A stretch of 64,000 nt of DNA, taken from Sophora flavescens (Eukaryota > Streptophyta > Magnoliopsida > Fabales > Fabaceae). The notes under the pieces were generated by a model, which saw nothing but the letters and a program-made list of their open reading frames with translations, ran no database searches and had not been told where the DNA came from. The translations under genes were made by a program, and so were the position numbers. The stretch lies in contig CM061062.1 of NCBI GenBank assembly GCA_030762895.1, positions 134,647,104 to 134,711,103 on the forward strand, given 5' to 3'. This document shows positions 1 to 11,700 of the stretch, piece by piece. How positions within the stretch are numbered: the first letter of the stretch is position 1; every line of letters begins with the position of its first letter.

Positions 1-513
1 GCATTTGACTTGATGAAATTTTTGTTGTTATTAAAAACATTCTTTTTATATATTATTTTGGAAAATTAGCGGATACCATGGACAGTTTTTCCGGTTACCG
101 CACCGGCTGAGAACAACACTATTTTCGAAACATTTTATAACTGTATTGTTGTGTATTGAGATTTTATATATCATTATAAGTGTTGTTTTCAGAGTCCGAT
201 GACATCGCTGTTGAGGATCCATAGATCTGAAGAGTTATCTTTGATTAGCTAGTTGGTTAGTAGTGTAATATGGTTTAGAGTATTATGCGGATGACGTTCT
301 TTGGTTTACATACTATTTTTCTCAGATTGTAATTAGACGCCTGGTTTTGAGGCTTTTAGTTTTTATTCACATGATTGGATTTAATAATATTTTTCAATAC
401 TTTGTAAATACTATTATTTTATTTAACACGAGGTATTTTCATACGTAGTTATTTGAGAAAATTTTTATGACTTGTGTATTTTAATTAAATGTTTTGAAGG
501 ATTTTTATTGAAA
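1..513. other. AT-rich non-coding sequence at window edge
   Basis: No convincing reading frame and no match to the LTR at 4039-5304, so the missing second LTR of the neighbouring Athila-like element is not visible here. It may be the end of another transposon inserted in that element, but nothing in it settles this. Confidence 0.4.
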
Positions 514-1092
514 TTAATTTGGGTTACTAATGTAACGAAGGGCGTTGCATAGTACCCGCCAATTTGTGGGATTTTTGACATCCAGAAGTGTGAGGTTAGG
601 CAGAGGAATCAATTGTTTGTTCATAGGGTGGTTAAGGCAATGGATGTCATCCTGCTGGATGATCATCCCCATAGACTCACAAGCACCTAATGTTATGCGG
701 GTCCGCCCCGGGGCGGCCTCAAAACCATCCAAATCATACTGGAAATGCTGGCATATGGCAATGATTATACCACCAATGACAATAGTACCACTCGAGCTCT
801 TGGCAACCTTTAGAAGGTGCCTGGCCATATATGACCCGGTATCTACATTGTTGTCAGGATGACGCATGGCCCATAGGAATAGGACTTTGTTAGCACGGAC
901 GGATCCATCACTCTCATTGCGGCCAAACAAGGTGTTGGCCATAACCCTGTGGATATAACTCATGCTAGGGTTGGCAAGGGTCGTAGACTTGGCCGTCTTA
1001 GAATTAAAATGACCTCCAGGATAAGAAATATAGCACCAAAAAGAATCAGCACTAAATCCAATAGGATATGCTCGTTCGCCCCCCACTGGCAT
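514..1092 (-). pseudogene. ATHILA ORF-1-like domain fragment
   Basis: A 192-residue open frame contains MANTLFGR, FLWAMRH, YMARHLLKVAKSS and IVIGGIIIAICQHF. This pattern is typical of the conserved ATHILA ORF-1-type domain of plant gypsy elements, whose function is unknown. It follows the truncated pol directly and overlaps its end in another frame, so an internal deletion has joined the two. Whether the segment derives from an env-like third ORF is inferred from position only. Confidence 0.6.
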
Positions 1093-1718
1093 CTAACCCC
1101 CGCATCTAACAACTTAAGCACTTCTTTCTTAACCACCTCTTTCATGTTTGCGTTCAACATACGTTGATGGTCAATGGATGGTTTATGCTCATCTTCCATT
1201 AAAATGTGATGCATGCAAAAGGAAGGATTTAAGCCTTTAATATCATCAATTGTGTATCCTATCACATTTCTATGCATTCTAAGCTCTCTAAGCAATTTCT
1301 CGGTTTCCAACTCATTCAAGCTAGCATTCACAATTATCAGATAGGAAGAGTTAGGACCAAGAAATTCATACCTCAGTGTGGAAGGAAGGGGTTTTAATTC
1401 TACCTTAGGAGCTTTTTCATCTTTCCAATCTTCATGCTTTGGTTTCGACTCAAGTTTTTCTTTCTTTGCTTTGTTAGGAGAAATTTTCGGATTAGCCTCC
1501 AAGAGGCGGGCATAATCCCTCACTTCTCCTCCATGAACACTTAAGTCTCCACCAATCAAGCACATCTCCAATGGATCACCAATACAAGCTTGAGTGGATT
1601 CTTCTTTCACCACTTGGTGCCCTAAGTCAATCATACAACAAGAATCCTCAAAAGAAAGGTGTTTAATAGATTTAGCTAAATCAAATTCAACTTTATCATC
1701 ACCCACAGTCGAAGTCAA
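960..1718 (-). pseudogene. Athila-like pol: protease-RT linker and start of RT, truncated
   Basis: The frame carries LKPLPSTLRYEFLG, ELETEKLLRELRMHRNVIGYTIDDIKGLNPSFCMHHI and HQRMLNANMKEVVKKEVLKLLDAGV, the stretch that opens the reverse transcriptase domain of plant gypsy elements. The match stops at DAGV; the remaining residues read through an unrelated frame. No catalytic YxDD motif survives. It follows the protease ORF (1699-2226), which it overlaps in a different frame, so one frameshift lies between them. Confidence 0.75.
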
Positions 1719-2226
1719 TTTTCCATTTTTTTACATCAATTATTGCTCCTACGGTAGCCAAGAAATGCCTACCAAGAATAATGGGGATTTGGGAATCCTC
1801 CTCCATTTCAAGTACCACAAAATCCGCAGGAATGAAAAACTTACCCACTCTAATAGGAACATCCTCCAAGATGCCTACCGGGTATTTGACGGACCAATCC
1901 GCCAATTGAAGGGAGATTGTTGTGGGTTTTAGTTCACCCATCTCCAACTTCTTGCAAACCGAGAGGGGCATAAGACTAACACTAGCCCCCAAATCACATA
2001 GAGCTTTATCAAAACTAGTGTTGCCAATCAAGCAAGGAATAGAGAAGCTACCTGGATCTTTTAGTTTAGGAAGCAATTTATTTTGAATTAAAGCGCTACA
2101 CTCCTCAGTTAAAGCTACTATTTCATAATCATCTAGCTTTCTCTTATTAGACAAGACATCCTTAAGAAATTTAGCATATGTAGGCATTTGTTGCAATGCC
2201 TCGGTGAGTGGTGCATTAATGTACAA
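1699..2226 (-). pseudogene. Gypsy retroviral-type aspartic protease domain
   Basis: A 175-residue frame holds FSIPCLIGNTSFDKALCDLGASVSLMPLSVCKKL, which contains the active-site region DLGAS in place of the usual D-(T/S)-G-A, and the flap-side stretch IPIILGRHFLATVGAIIDV. This is the gypsy protease fold between gag and RT. The preceding residues (LPKLKDPGSF) are the usual linker. Replacement of the residue after the catalytic Asp by Leu may already impair activity. Confidence 0.75.
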
Positions 2227-2256
2227 TTTCTTAAGGACCTCTAGAAATTTCCCAAA

Positions 2257-3792
2257 TTACTTATCTAACTTGGCCTTAGCCAATCCTTGAGGTAAAGGTG
2301 TCGGGGGTTGGTATGGCTGAGGGGCTATATACTTAGACACTGTTTCATTAGGTTCTTCCTCATCTAAGGGTTGTGTCTTAGTAAGTTCCTCTTCCTCATC
2401 TACACTCTTTTTATCACTCTCCCCTTTAGCCTTGGAGTCCTCAAGTTGCCTACCACTCCTCAAACTCACAGCTTTACAATGTTAATTACCTGGATTCATT
2501 TCAGGTTGTCCAGGAAACTTGTTTGGTTGCCTATTTGAATTGCCCGCTTGTTGGGCAATCTGAGTTTCTAACATCTTTTTATGGATGGCTAAGTTATCTA
2601 CCTTAGATGTTAACTCCTTTATTGCCTCATTGACTGCCCTACCTTGTTGTCTAAATTATTCATTTTGCTTTGTTTGAGTTTCAACAAAATTTTCCAAAAG
2701 AGACTCAAGCTTAGACTTTTGTACCCGAGGATACCCCGATGCGGGTTTCATATTACCTTGGCCTTCTTGGAATTGGTGGTTCAACATGTTTTTGTTGTTC
2801 AGGTAGGAGAGATAAGGGCTATTCTTCTTTCCTTGGTTGTAAGAATTTGGAGGGAACACAGTTTGGCAACTTCGGGTTCGTGTCATAAAAATTGTGCCAT
2901 GAATTTACTTGTTCACCCGAAGTGCCTAATCCAGGAGCACTACCCTGTGGGCACTCCATGAAGTCATGTCCCTACACTCCACAAATCACACAAGCAACAT
3001 TAATATCACCTATTGAACTCACATTAGCTTTTTCAAGCTTATCAAAGCGCTTATTCAATGAATCAAATTTAGACATAATCAAATCCACCCCATCAACATC
3101 AAACTTACATCCCGAAAGCTTTTTCGGGTTATTACCTCTTTCCGAAGCCCATTGGTGATAGTTGGTGGCTACGCTTTCAATGATATTGAATGCTTCAATT
3201 AGTGGTCTATTCATCAATGCTCCACCAGCTGCTGAGTCAAGTGACACCTTCAAAGAATAATCCAATCCATTGTAGAAGGTATGCACTAATAGCCACTTCT
3301 CGAGCCCATGATGTGGGCAAGACTCTAGCATTCCTTTGTAACGATCCCAAGCTTCAGATAAGGATTCTCCGTCCTTTTGGAAGAAATTGATGATCTGAGT
3401 TCGTAGGTAAGCAGTCATGGAGGGTGGAAAGAATTTTTCCAAGAATGCCAGCTCCAATTGGTCCCATGTTGACAAAGTATTAGCAGGCACTGATTTCAAC
3501 AAAGCTCTGGCCTTCTAGTAAAAAAGGAGGGGAATAACCTTAAGGGGATAGCATCAACCGGGGCACCTTGAATTCTTGTTGTATCACAGAATTTCAAGAA
3601 TGTCTCCACATGATCAGTCGGATCTTCCGAGGGTAATCCTCCAATCTGATGTTGCCTAATCATGCCAATTAATTGGGGCGGTATAGTGAAGTTCTCCGCC
3701 TCAATTTCTGGTCTAGCAATCCCAATTCACAAACCCCTAACATTTGGGGCTGCGCAGTTCTTAAGTGTTTTGGTATCCTGTTGATCGGCCAT
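2257..3792 (-). pseudogene. Athila-like gag, broken by stops and frameshifts
   Basis: The likely gag start is the ATG at 3792 (MADQQDTKTLKNCAAPNV), followed within 25 codons by a TGA. The core is intact as a 176-residue frame at 3502-2972, including TWDQLELAFLEKFFPP, FFQKDGESLSEAWDRYK and LVHTFYNGLDY, which is the retrotransposon gag domain (PF03732-like). Further pieces lie at 2886-2656 and 2469-2257 (MSLRSGRQL, a motif common at the gag-protease junction). At least three frame breaks are needed to read it through. Confidence 0.75.
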
Positions 3793-4012
3793 GAGTGGAA
3801 TGGGGATCAACTTTTCTCTTGCTCTTTACCTTTGTAGTCTTCTACGTCTGTCAAAAGTCCTTTTCTATCTCGGGATCAACTTCAGTAGTTCCAAGACCTT
3901 GGGATCTTCGCATAAAAGAGAAAAATCACCTACAAAGAGAGAAATAGTTACACTATAGAAAAAAATGTTTAGAAAAATCAATTTAAAAATTAAATTGATA
4001 TTCAAGAAATCA

Positions 4013-4032
4013 CAATCTCGGCAATGACGTCA
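4013..4032 (-). other. Primer-binding site of the Athila-like element
   Basis: On the minus strand the 20 bases TGACGTCATTGCCGAGATTG resemble the tRNA-Asp-type PBS of plant Athila elements (TGGCGCCGTTGCCGGGG), with several C-to-T type changes. It sits six bases inside the LTR end. Confidence 0.7.
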
Positions 4033-4038
4033 AAAACT

Positions 4039-5304
4039 TGATAGCATAAATCCGCAAGTATATGGTTTCGTCGTCAAGTAATAAAAAGATCGAATCCACA
4101 GGGAATGAAAATCAATTAATATCTAAATCAATTAAATTAAACAAGAAATGATTGGATTTTTGAAATTGGTATCAAGTAACAAATCAAATATTTAAAATAA
4201 CAATTAAACAAAATAAGAGTAAAATAGGAAAGTAAATCAATTTGGGTGATTTCAAATTTAAAAGGAATTTCCAGGAATTGGGAAACCAACAAAACCGTTC
4301 ATGCCATTAAATTGACTTTCCCTATATTAATTTATCACAAATACTTTGAAGGTGAATTTATCCAAAAATAGTTAATGTTCCCTCTCGAGATACAAGAACC
4401 GTACCCAATTAAACCAACTCCTACTCTCGTGGTAATTGTATTTGAATTGGACCCTTAAGGTTTGTGACAATTCAATGAATCCTCGAAGGACCGCTTCTAA
4501 CTCTCGTGTTTTAAGTCCTAAGTTCAATTCCTATAGATCAAATACCTACTTTCACCTCTCGGTTCATCCCTAGATATCAATGACATGCAAATAAGTGCGC
4601 ACCAAATTTACAAGTAATTATAACAATAGGAATCAAATCAAAAGAAAATTGAAATTAACAAAGGGAAATTATCAATTCATGACATGAAGCAAGTCTTGCC
4701 CCAATTCCTAGAAATAAAAAAGCTACTCAAGCATTGCCATAATAACAACCTTGAATAGGGAAAACATGAAAAAACAAAGAGAAAAGGGGAGAAGAGATGG
4801 GGAGGAAGAGCAATCCTAATCTCAAGCCAAAGCCCCCAATGTAGCAGCCAAAATATCCCTATTTTCGAACCTAACCAACCTATTTAAAGGCTAGGTTAAG
4901 AGTGGGTCAAAGCCCATTACAAATCAGATAAGAAAAAGATAAAATTCTGTTTTTCATCGCATCATGTACATGACAGCTTTCACGGCCAGGCCGTGAACAG
5001 TTCTGGTTCATTCCTTTCTTCTTTTTCTTCAATTCTGAGCGATCATGGCTGTGACGGATTTCATGGCCAGGTCCTGACATCCTCTGCCTTGCATCTTTTT
5101 CATGTTTTTCAAGCTTCATCTTCAAGCAAACTCCATGCCAACTTGACTTAAACATTTTTATCAAAAATTCATGCACAAACACTCCACAACACCACCTTAT
5201 CCGTTTCAAAAGGACAATTAACAAATAACTAAATAAAAATGCCTAATCTACTATGAAAATGCATGCAAATGACAATGGATTATGATGTAAAATAACACTC
5301 ATCA
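4039..5304 (-). repeat. 5' LTR of the Athila-like element
   Basis: Read on the minus strand it starts TGATGAGTGTTATTTTACATC at 5304 and ends TATCA at 4039, so it has TG...CA ends and is about 1.27 kb. The stretch near 4090 (rc of ATCGAATCCACAGGGA) is a common feature of Athila LTRs. A second copy is not in the window, so the LTR call rests on the terminal bases, adjacency to the PBS and family knowledge. Confidence 0.7.
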
Positions 5305-5778
5305 AATATTTGGTAAAAGAATATTCACTTCTATTTTTACTCAAACTTTATTTTACATTTTTGAGAAAAATGCAATTTACTTTTTTGCCTTCCTATATGA
5401 AGGAAAATTACCGCAACCTTTTTATCTAAAAAAATATATTTTAAAGAAAGAATAACCATCCACATTTCCATAGCAATGTTCGGTAAAATAACACAAACTT
5501 AAATTTTGTGGCCAAATTTTTCTGGCCCATTACTGGCTTGGATGGCTGGTTTGTTCTAAATCGAGTCACAACACAAGTTCTGTTTTTGAAACCAAACAAA
5601 CCATAATAATAAAGACAAGACACAACGACTTTTCCTGCATTTTCCTTCCACTTTCCAAAACTGGGTATTTACTGAAAACTTCGACCTTTCACCTGGTTGA
5701 AGGTTACTTTCAATCTTGCCACAACTTGAAAATTTTCGTGTAAAAATATCAATCTCGTTTCCTTGACTCTTCCATTGA
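5305..5778 (+). promoter_or_regulatory. Probable promoter and 5' UTR of the ceramide kinase gene
   Basis: This 474-bp gap separates the Athila LTR from the CERK start codon. It is AT-rich, with a TATA-like stretch near 5429-5438 (ATATATTTTA). No element is certain; the assignment rests on position. The LTR therefore occupies what would be the distal promoter. Confidence 0.35.
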
Positions 5779-8700
5779 ATGGAGAGAGAAGGAAACGATT
5801 GTGTTGTGGGTGCACCACTTGATGATGTTGAAGCACCCATTTTGAGCTCGACCCTTTGGTTGGATCGTGTTGGTGAGGTCATCCTCACCTTCAATCCAGA
5901 TGGGTTATCTTGGAAATTGGTAGAATCATTGGGTAATGTAAGTCCCATTTGATTGCTTTTAACATATTTGTGGAAATTTTTGGCTTTAATAATCATGTGA
6001 AATTGGTAATGGGTCTTGTTACTATTTATCCTTATGTGTTATGGATTGATATTATCTTCTGTTTGGTACTTTTGGTGTCTGGTTTTGTTTGTTGTATTGA
6101 TTCTCTTGTTAACTTGCATACGTGGGCTTCAAGCGTTGGTAATTTTTGTTGTGACTTTTCCCTTTTTATCCCATTTTGTTTTCTTTGTTCATATTCTGTT
6201 GGGATGTATTTTTATTCTGAAACCTACCATGCTTTGGTCAGACTTTATTGTAGAGATTGAATGACAGTTATATGAATGGATTTTGAAGCCTAATTTTCAG
6301 AAATATGGTATGCTTCTGCTATAGTTTTGGCATCTTTATGATTGAATTTTAATTTGTTTTTCATACACATCATTCATGAAATATTCTGCTTAAATTGGGA
6401 GCCTGCATTTCGAAAACATTACTCTGCTGGAAAAGTTTGTTTTGATGCTTATGTCGGTATTGTTTTGGTAGTCCCACTGTTTTGGTGATAACCTGAGATA
6501 CTAAAATCATATTTGCATGCTATTTTGTGCATTTGAAAGATAACATGGCAATTCAAGGGTATTCCCATTAAGCTTTGATTTTATTCAAAGTCTGGTCTGT
6601 TATAAATTATTCTTGTTTTGGGCAGCATTACTTATTTTGTGCATAAGTCAGGCCACGCACTTCCAATTTGCTCGGTATGCAAAGACAAAACACAAGACTT
6701 TTTGGCATTAAAAATTGAAGAATTTTTTCTCTCTGTCATGCGGTACCTATTTGCTTTGAAAATCAGGGCTGTTTCTGCAAAGTTTGAATTTTATCACTCT
6801 TGGCAGCTTGTACATTTTGGGGCATAACTTGGTTGTGGAAGTCACAATTATAAACCGTCAGTTACGTTTGAAAGCTAACAAGTTTAGGTATTTTGAAATA
6901 CAAGTTTGCATTTGAAATCAGCTCCTTTTTCTGGATAATTTCTCTAACAGTAGGTATTTTGTGGCTATAGCTTGACCTAGGAACTTTGCATGTGGGAACC
7001 CTTTGCTTATCTGAAAGCTAAAAGATGCATGCATGCTATGCTCAAATTTTAGGAGCTAACTTGTTTTCTGTGATCATAATTTTTTAAAATTAGGTGAATA
7101 TTGACACTTGAAATTGATGAGTACAAGTTTGGATGCATGTGTGAATTATTAAGTGTGGAACCTGTTTGGCTGGTATTCTGGTTTGTACTATATCTGTATT
7201 ATGTAAGGGGCGTGTTCTACCCTTGCATCCCTTTTGTGGAAATCCAGTTTAGAAGCATTCAACCTTGCACGAGATAGACATTGCCTTGAACAGAACATAT
7301 TATGGGCAGCCTAATACATTCGTGCATAAATTCTTTCAACAAGATTGTCACTAACACCAGTACATTGTATATTGGTTTGTGTGGGGACCAGCTGTAAGAA
7401 AACTGTTCTCATTTCCTTTGTGTTTTTATTGTTGTTCAAATTATTCCTATTTGATCTATCTGTGAATAATTCATAGTGTTGAACCTATGTATTTTAATGA
7501 TCTACGGCATGTATGTGGTTATGGTTTGCACTCCCTTGAGTTGACAGAGCCGATTCCATATCTGACCCCATTCAATCAGATTTAGGTCAAATGGTTCAAT
7601 AATCTTTCATGTAATGGCCGATGAAGTTGATTCTATGTGCTTTGTGCCATATTTGGCCCTGTTTGAGCTAATTATGGACTGGTACTCTCCCTTGTGCCAC
7701 GTTTGGTCTTCTTTAGGAACCATCATCATTTTTCAACAAATTTTCACTATTTCTTAAATTAATAATAAGATGATTTTTTTTATAACTCATCGTTATTTTT
7801 TTTTTTTAATAACTTGCATTTGCAAATATTTTCTAGACTAAAATGAATTATGGGCTTTGATCCCTCTCTTGATTTTCCACGATGCATCTAAGTATAAATT
7901 TTTCATTGTTTCTATTTCATTATTTTCCCACTTATTTGGTTTTTTGGGGTAAATTAACCATTTTTTTATGCGTCTAATAGTTCGTACCATTAACTTAAGG
8001 TAACTATCTTAGGGCATCTGTATTAGGGGTGCAATGGGATTAACTCTTTGTCCTTTCCCATGTATAGTCATAACCACTTAATCTTGTTTTCTTAAGACGA
8101 CTTTTTGTATTTTTCCATAAAAATTAATTTTCCAATCATTTTCCTATCCAAATAAAAATTGGTGGTAATTCCATTCATCGTTTGATTTGTATCATCATTT
8201 CATCACAGCGTCCTCCAGGAATGGTAGTGAGGATTTCTGTATGGCTTGATTTTGTCTTCATGGCTGGTTTGATCATGTTCATTTTGATATAAAATAAGAT
8301 GCCTTAATGTAACCTTATGGCATATTTCTTAAACTGTTAATTTCCAAAATGAACATATAGTTTGGGTTTCATCTCATACTATTTATCCTAAATGTCAATG
8401 GAACAGGATGATTCAACTTGTTTAGGCATTAAATGTGTTTCCAAGGTTGCCACTGAGATCACACTTTCTGACATATATGCTGTTGAGTTAATCGATCATG
8501 GTTTGATTCATATATCAAATCTCCCTCATGCTACTGAGCGCCTACTTTTAGGTCATGAGATGAAGGTTTGTTTTTGTTCTCATTATTGGTTATGTAATTC
8601 TGTTCCTAGTAGATTTATCAGGTTTCATATTATCTTTCTTACAATATTGCAGATGTACCGCTTTACAGTGCATGGTTTTACAAGGAGCAAGAATCAATCT

Positions 8701-11700
8701 TCTCAGTGGATACTTGCTGAATATACTTTTGGTCATAGAGATTTACAAACATGTCAGATGTGGGTAAATCAACTTAATTCTTCCTTGAATCTAGAAGTTG
8801 GAAGACCAAGGAATCTTCTGGTATGCTCTGCTACTGGTCAAATACCTGCTTTAAAATATTTCTTTTTACTTTCATTGATTAATTGGAATGAACTTTTCCC
8901 AGATATTATTTCTGATTCACTAGGTTTTTGTTCATCCAAGGAGTGGGAAAGGTACTGGCCGAAGAACCTGGGAGGCTGTGGCTCCTATATTCTCACGTGC
9001 TAAAGTAGGAACAAAGGTGAAACTTTTAGTAGAATCTCTAGTGGTTTCCTAAATACGTTGCTCCTGATAAAAATTTAATATTATGTTAATATATGTTCAT
9101 GTCCGATCTGCTTTATATTATTTAAGAAGCAGATATGAGTATTAGAATAGGCCATCAACTCCTTGCTGAATAACCTTGTGAAATATTACTTTTGGATTGT
9201 GGTTAGTGGTTGGAGTAGAAATAATTTCGTTTCCATTAATTTAGTTTTGCTAACTTATAGAGTTTCCTAAATCATCCTTTTTCCTACATTTCTGACGTTA
9301 CGAGGATGTATATTATGTCTGATCCTCTGTTCAATTTAAAAATAATATCTTGATTTATTTTATTGTACCTGTATTGGCTGGTCGATCCTACTGCTTATAA
9401 GTATGACTAGGACTATATACAGATAAAACCACTCATGAGTTATTTGAGCTTGTTTTGTTAAAGGTTGTGTTATACTTGCTTTACATGAACATTTAAGAAA
9501 ACAGATGTGTGTGCATGCACACGCGCGCGCAGGTATAATGGACAAAAATGATATGATTTTGTTGATGGTAAACAAAATGAAATTTATTAGATGAAAACAT
9601 AAGGGTCTATTTGTTTTGTTTCCAGTTTTCTGTTTTCTGTTTTCAAAAATAATTACAAAACCATCACATTGTTTACATTTTGTTTCCTGTTTTCAGAAAT
9701 TTGTACAGGAAACACTGAAACAACTTTTTTTTTTCTGTTTCCATTTCTTGTTTTCAGAAATAATTACAAAACTGCCACCTTGTTTTCTTTTGTTTCCTGT
9801 TTTCAGATATTTGTACAGGAAACAGTGAAAACAGAAAAAAGTTATTTTCAATGTTTCCTTTACAAATTTCTGAAAACAGGAAACAGAATGAAAACAATGT
9901 GACAGTTTTGTAATTATTTCTGAAAACAGGAAATGAAAACAGGAAACTGGAAACAAAGCAAACAGGCCCTTTTCTGAAAACAAAAAACAGAATGAAAACA
10001 ATGTGGCAGTTTTGTAATTATTTCTGAAAACAGGAAACTGGAAACAAAGCAAACAGGACCTTTTCTGAAAACAAAAAACAGAATGAAAACAATGTGACAG
10101 TTTTGTAATTATTTCTGAAAACAGGAAACTGGAAACAAAGCAAACAGGCACCTGTTTGCTTTGTTTCCAGTTTCCTGTTTTTATTTCCTGTTTTCAGAAA
10201 TAATTACAAAACTGCCACATTGTTTTCATTCTGTTTCCTGTTTTCAGAAATTTGTACATGAAACACTGAAAACAACTTTTTTCTGTTTTCACTATTTCCT
10301 TTACAAATTTCGGAAAACAGGAAACAGAATGAAAGCAAGGTGACAGTTTTGTAAATATTTCTGAAAACAGGAAATGAAAACAGGAAATTGGAAACAAAGC
10401 AAACATGCCCTAAAAACAGGATGACAGTTTTGTAATTATTTCTGATAACAGGAAATGAAAACAGCCAATTTGAAACAAAGCAAACAGGCCCTAATATTTT
10501 AGGAGAGGAGACATGAAGTAAAAGCAACCATGTGTGTATTTGTTTTAGCAGATGAGCTCGACTGACTTGAGCTCTATTTTTTTAAGCATAAGAAAGAATG
10601 ATAGCTTGACTTATGCTTGTGCTTGAGTTCAAGATCAATATATTTTAATTGAATTAGCTTTAACTGGTTAGTGTTTGAACTTTGACTTGGCTCAGCTTAG
10701 TTACAGCTGATTTTTGGATCTGCATGTATTTGTGTTTAACATAAATCTATTCACATCATAGCTGAAGTTTTCGTTACTGCAATTTTGCAAATTGGAGCAA
10801 GTAAATTTGGGCTTTATGATAATATAAAGTGATAATTGATAACTAAATACGATTGTTGACCGGTGTCCTATTAATCAATCTTGCTTTTTCTTCACCAGGT
10901 GATTGTGACAGAGAGAGCAGGACAGGCATTTGATGTGATGTCATCTATAACAAATAAGGAGCTTAATTCGTATGATGGTGTTGTGGCTGTTGTAAGAACT
11001 TACCTCCATTTTTTTACATTCTTACTCTGATAAGTAATTAATGTAAGGCTATTCCAAGGATGAAGTTGTAAAACAATGTTAAGTCATAGTGAAATGGAAT
11101 GCTTCTCTTAGAGCACTGTGAGCTGCATTCCTGCCTAGTTTCATTTCATGTTGACATATTATGCTGCCAATGAACTTTTAATTTGTGAAGCAGTTTTCTG
11201 TGTTCCTCGACCCGACATTTGAAAAAAATTCCATTCACTGAAAATCCTCTTTCTTTTGTTACCATAGATGAATGGGAAAAACTTAGATTTCTAATCTAAC
11301 ATACTCTAACAAAATGATGCAATATCAAAAGATATGCTGAGCCTGTGTGCAACATTGAGATCGAAATTTGGATTTGATATTTATTATGAAGTTTTGTACA
11401 GCATTGCAATATACATGAACATTAGACACATATCCATGTTATGAATCTAAATTTCTCTTCATGGTTTTCATATGTTTATAGGCTTTATGTTAATAAAGAT
11501 TTAAACCTTTGTATTTTAGAAGATGCATCTATTTAATCTCTTTTCAAGTTCCCTTGTTGCTTTCAAGTGATTTTCTTTTGTTCTTTTCGATTATTTTTCT
11601 AATTGAGGTGGTTCCAGGGTGGCGATGGATTTTTCAATGAAATCCTTAATGGGTATCTTTCTCCAAGGTTTAAAGCTCCCAACCCACCAACTCCATCAGA

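Larger units (their letters stand above)
514..5304 (-). mobile_element. Athila-like Ty3/gypsy retrotransposon, internally deleted, one LTR
   Basis: Read on the minus strand from 5304 downwards, the order is LTR (5304-4039), primer-binding site (4032-4013), gag (3792-2257), protease (2226-1699), start of the protease-RT linker (1718-1080) and an ATHILA ORF-1-like segment (1092-514). Most of RT, RNase H and integrase is missing: the pol reading frame breaks near 1080, just after the DAGV residues. The second LTR is not in the window. Frame breaks and stop codons in gag show an inactive copy. Athila assignment rests on the PBS, the LTR start TGATGAGTG and the protein motifs. Confidence 0.8.

Noticed and set aside
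5949..6827. Hydrophobic frames in CERK intron 1 (about 60-100 residues)
   Set aside because: T-rich intron sequence reads as Phe/Leu/Val; no start context, conservation or domain supports them.
9616..10527. Many short frames rich in FPVFxFLFSEI-type repeats
   Set aside because: They are translations of the MITE repeats in both directions and frames, not proteins.
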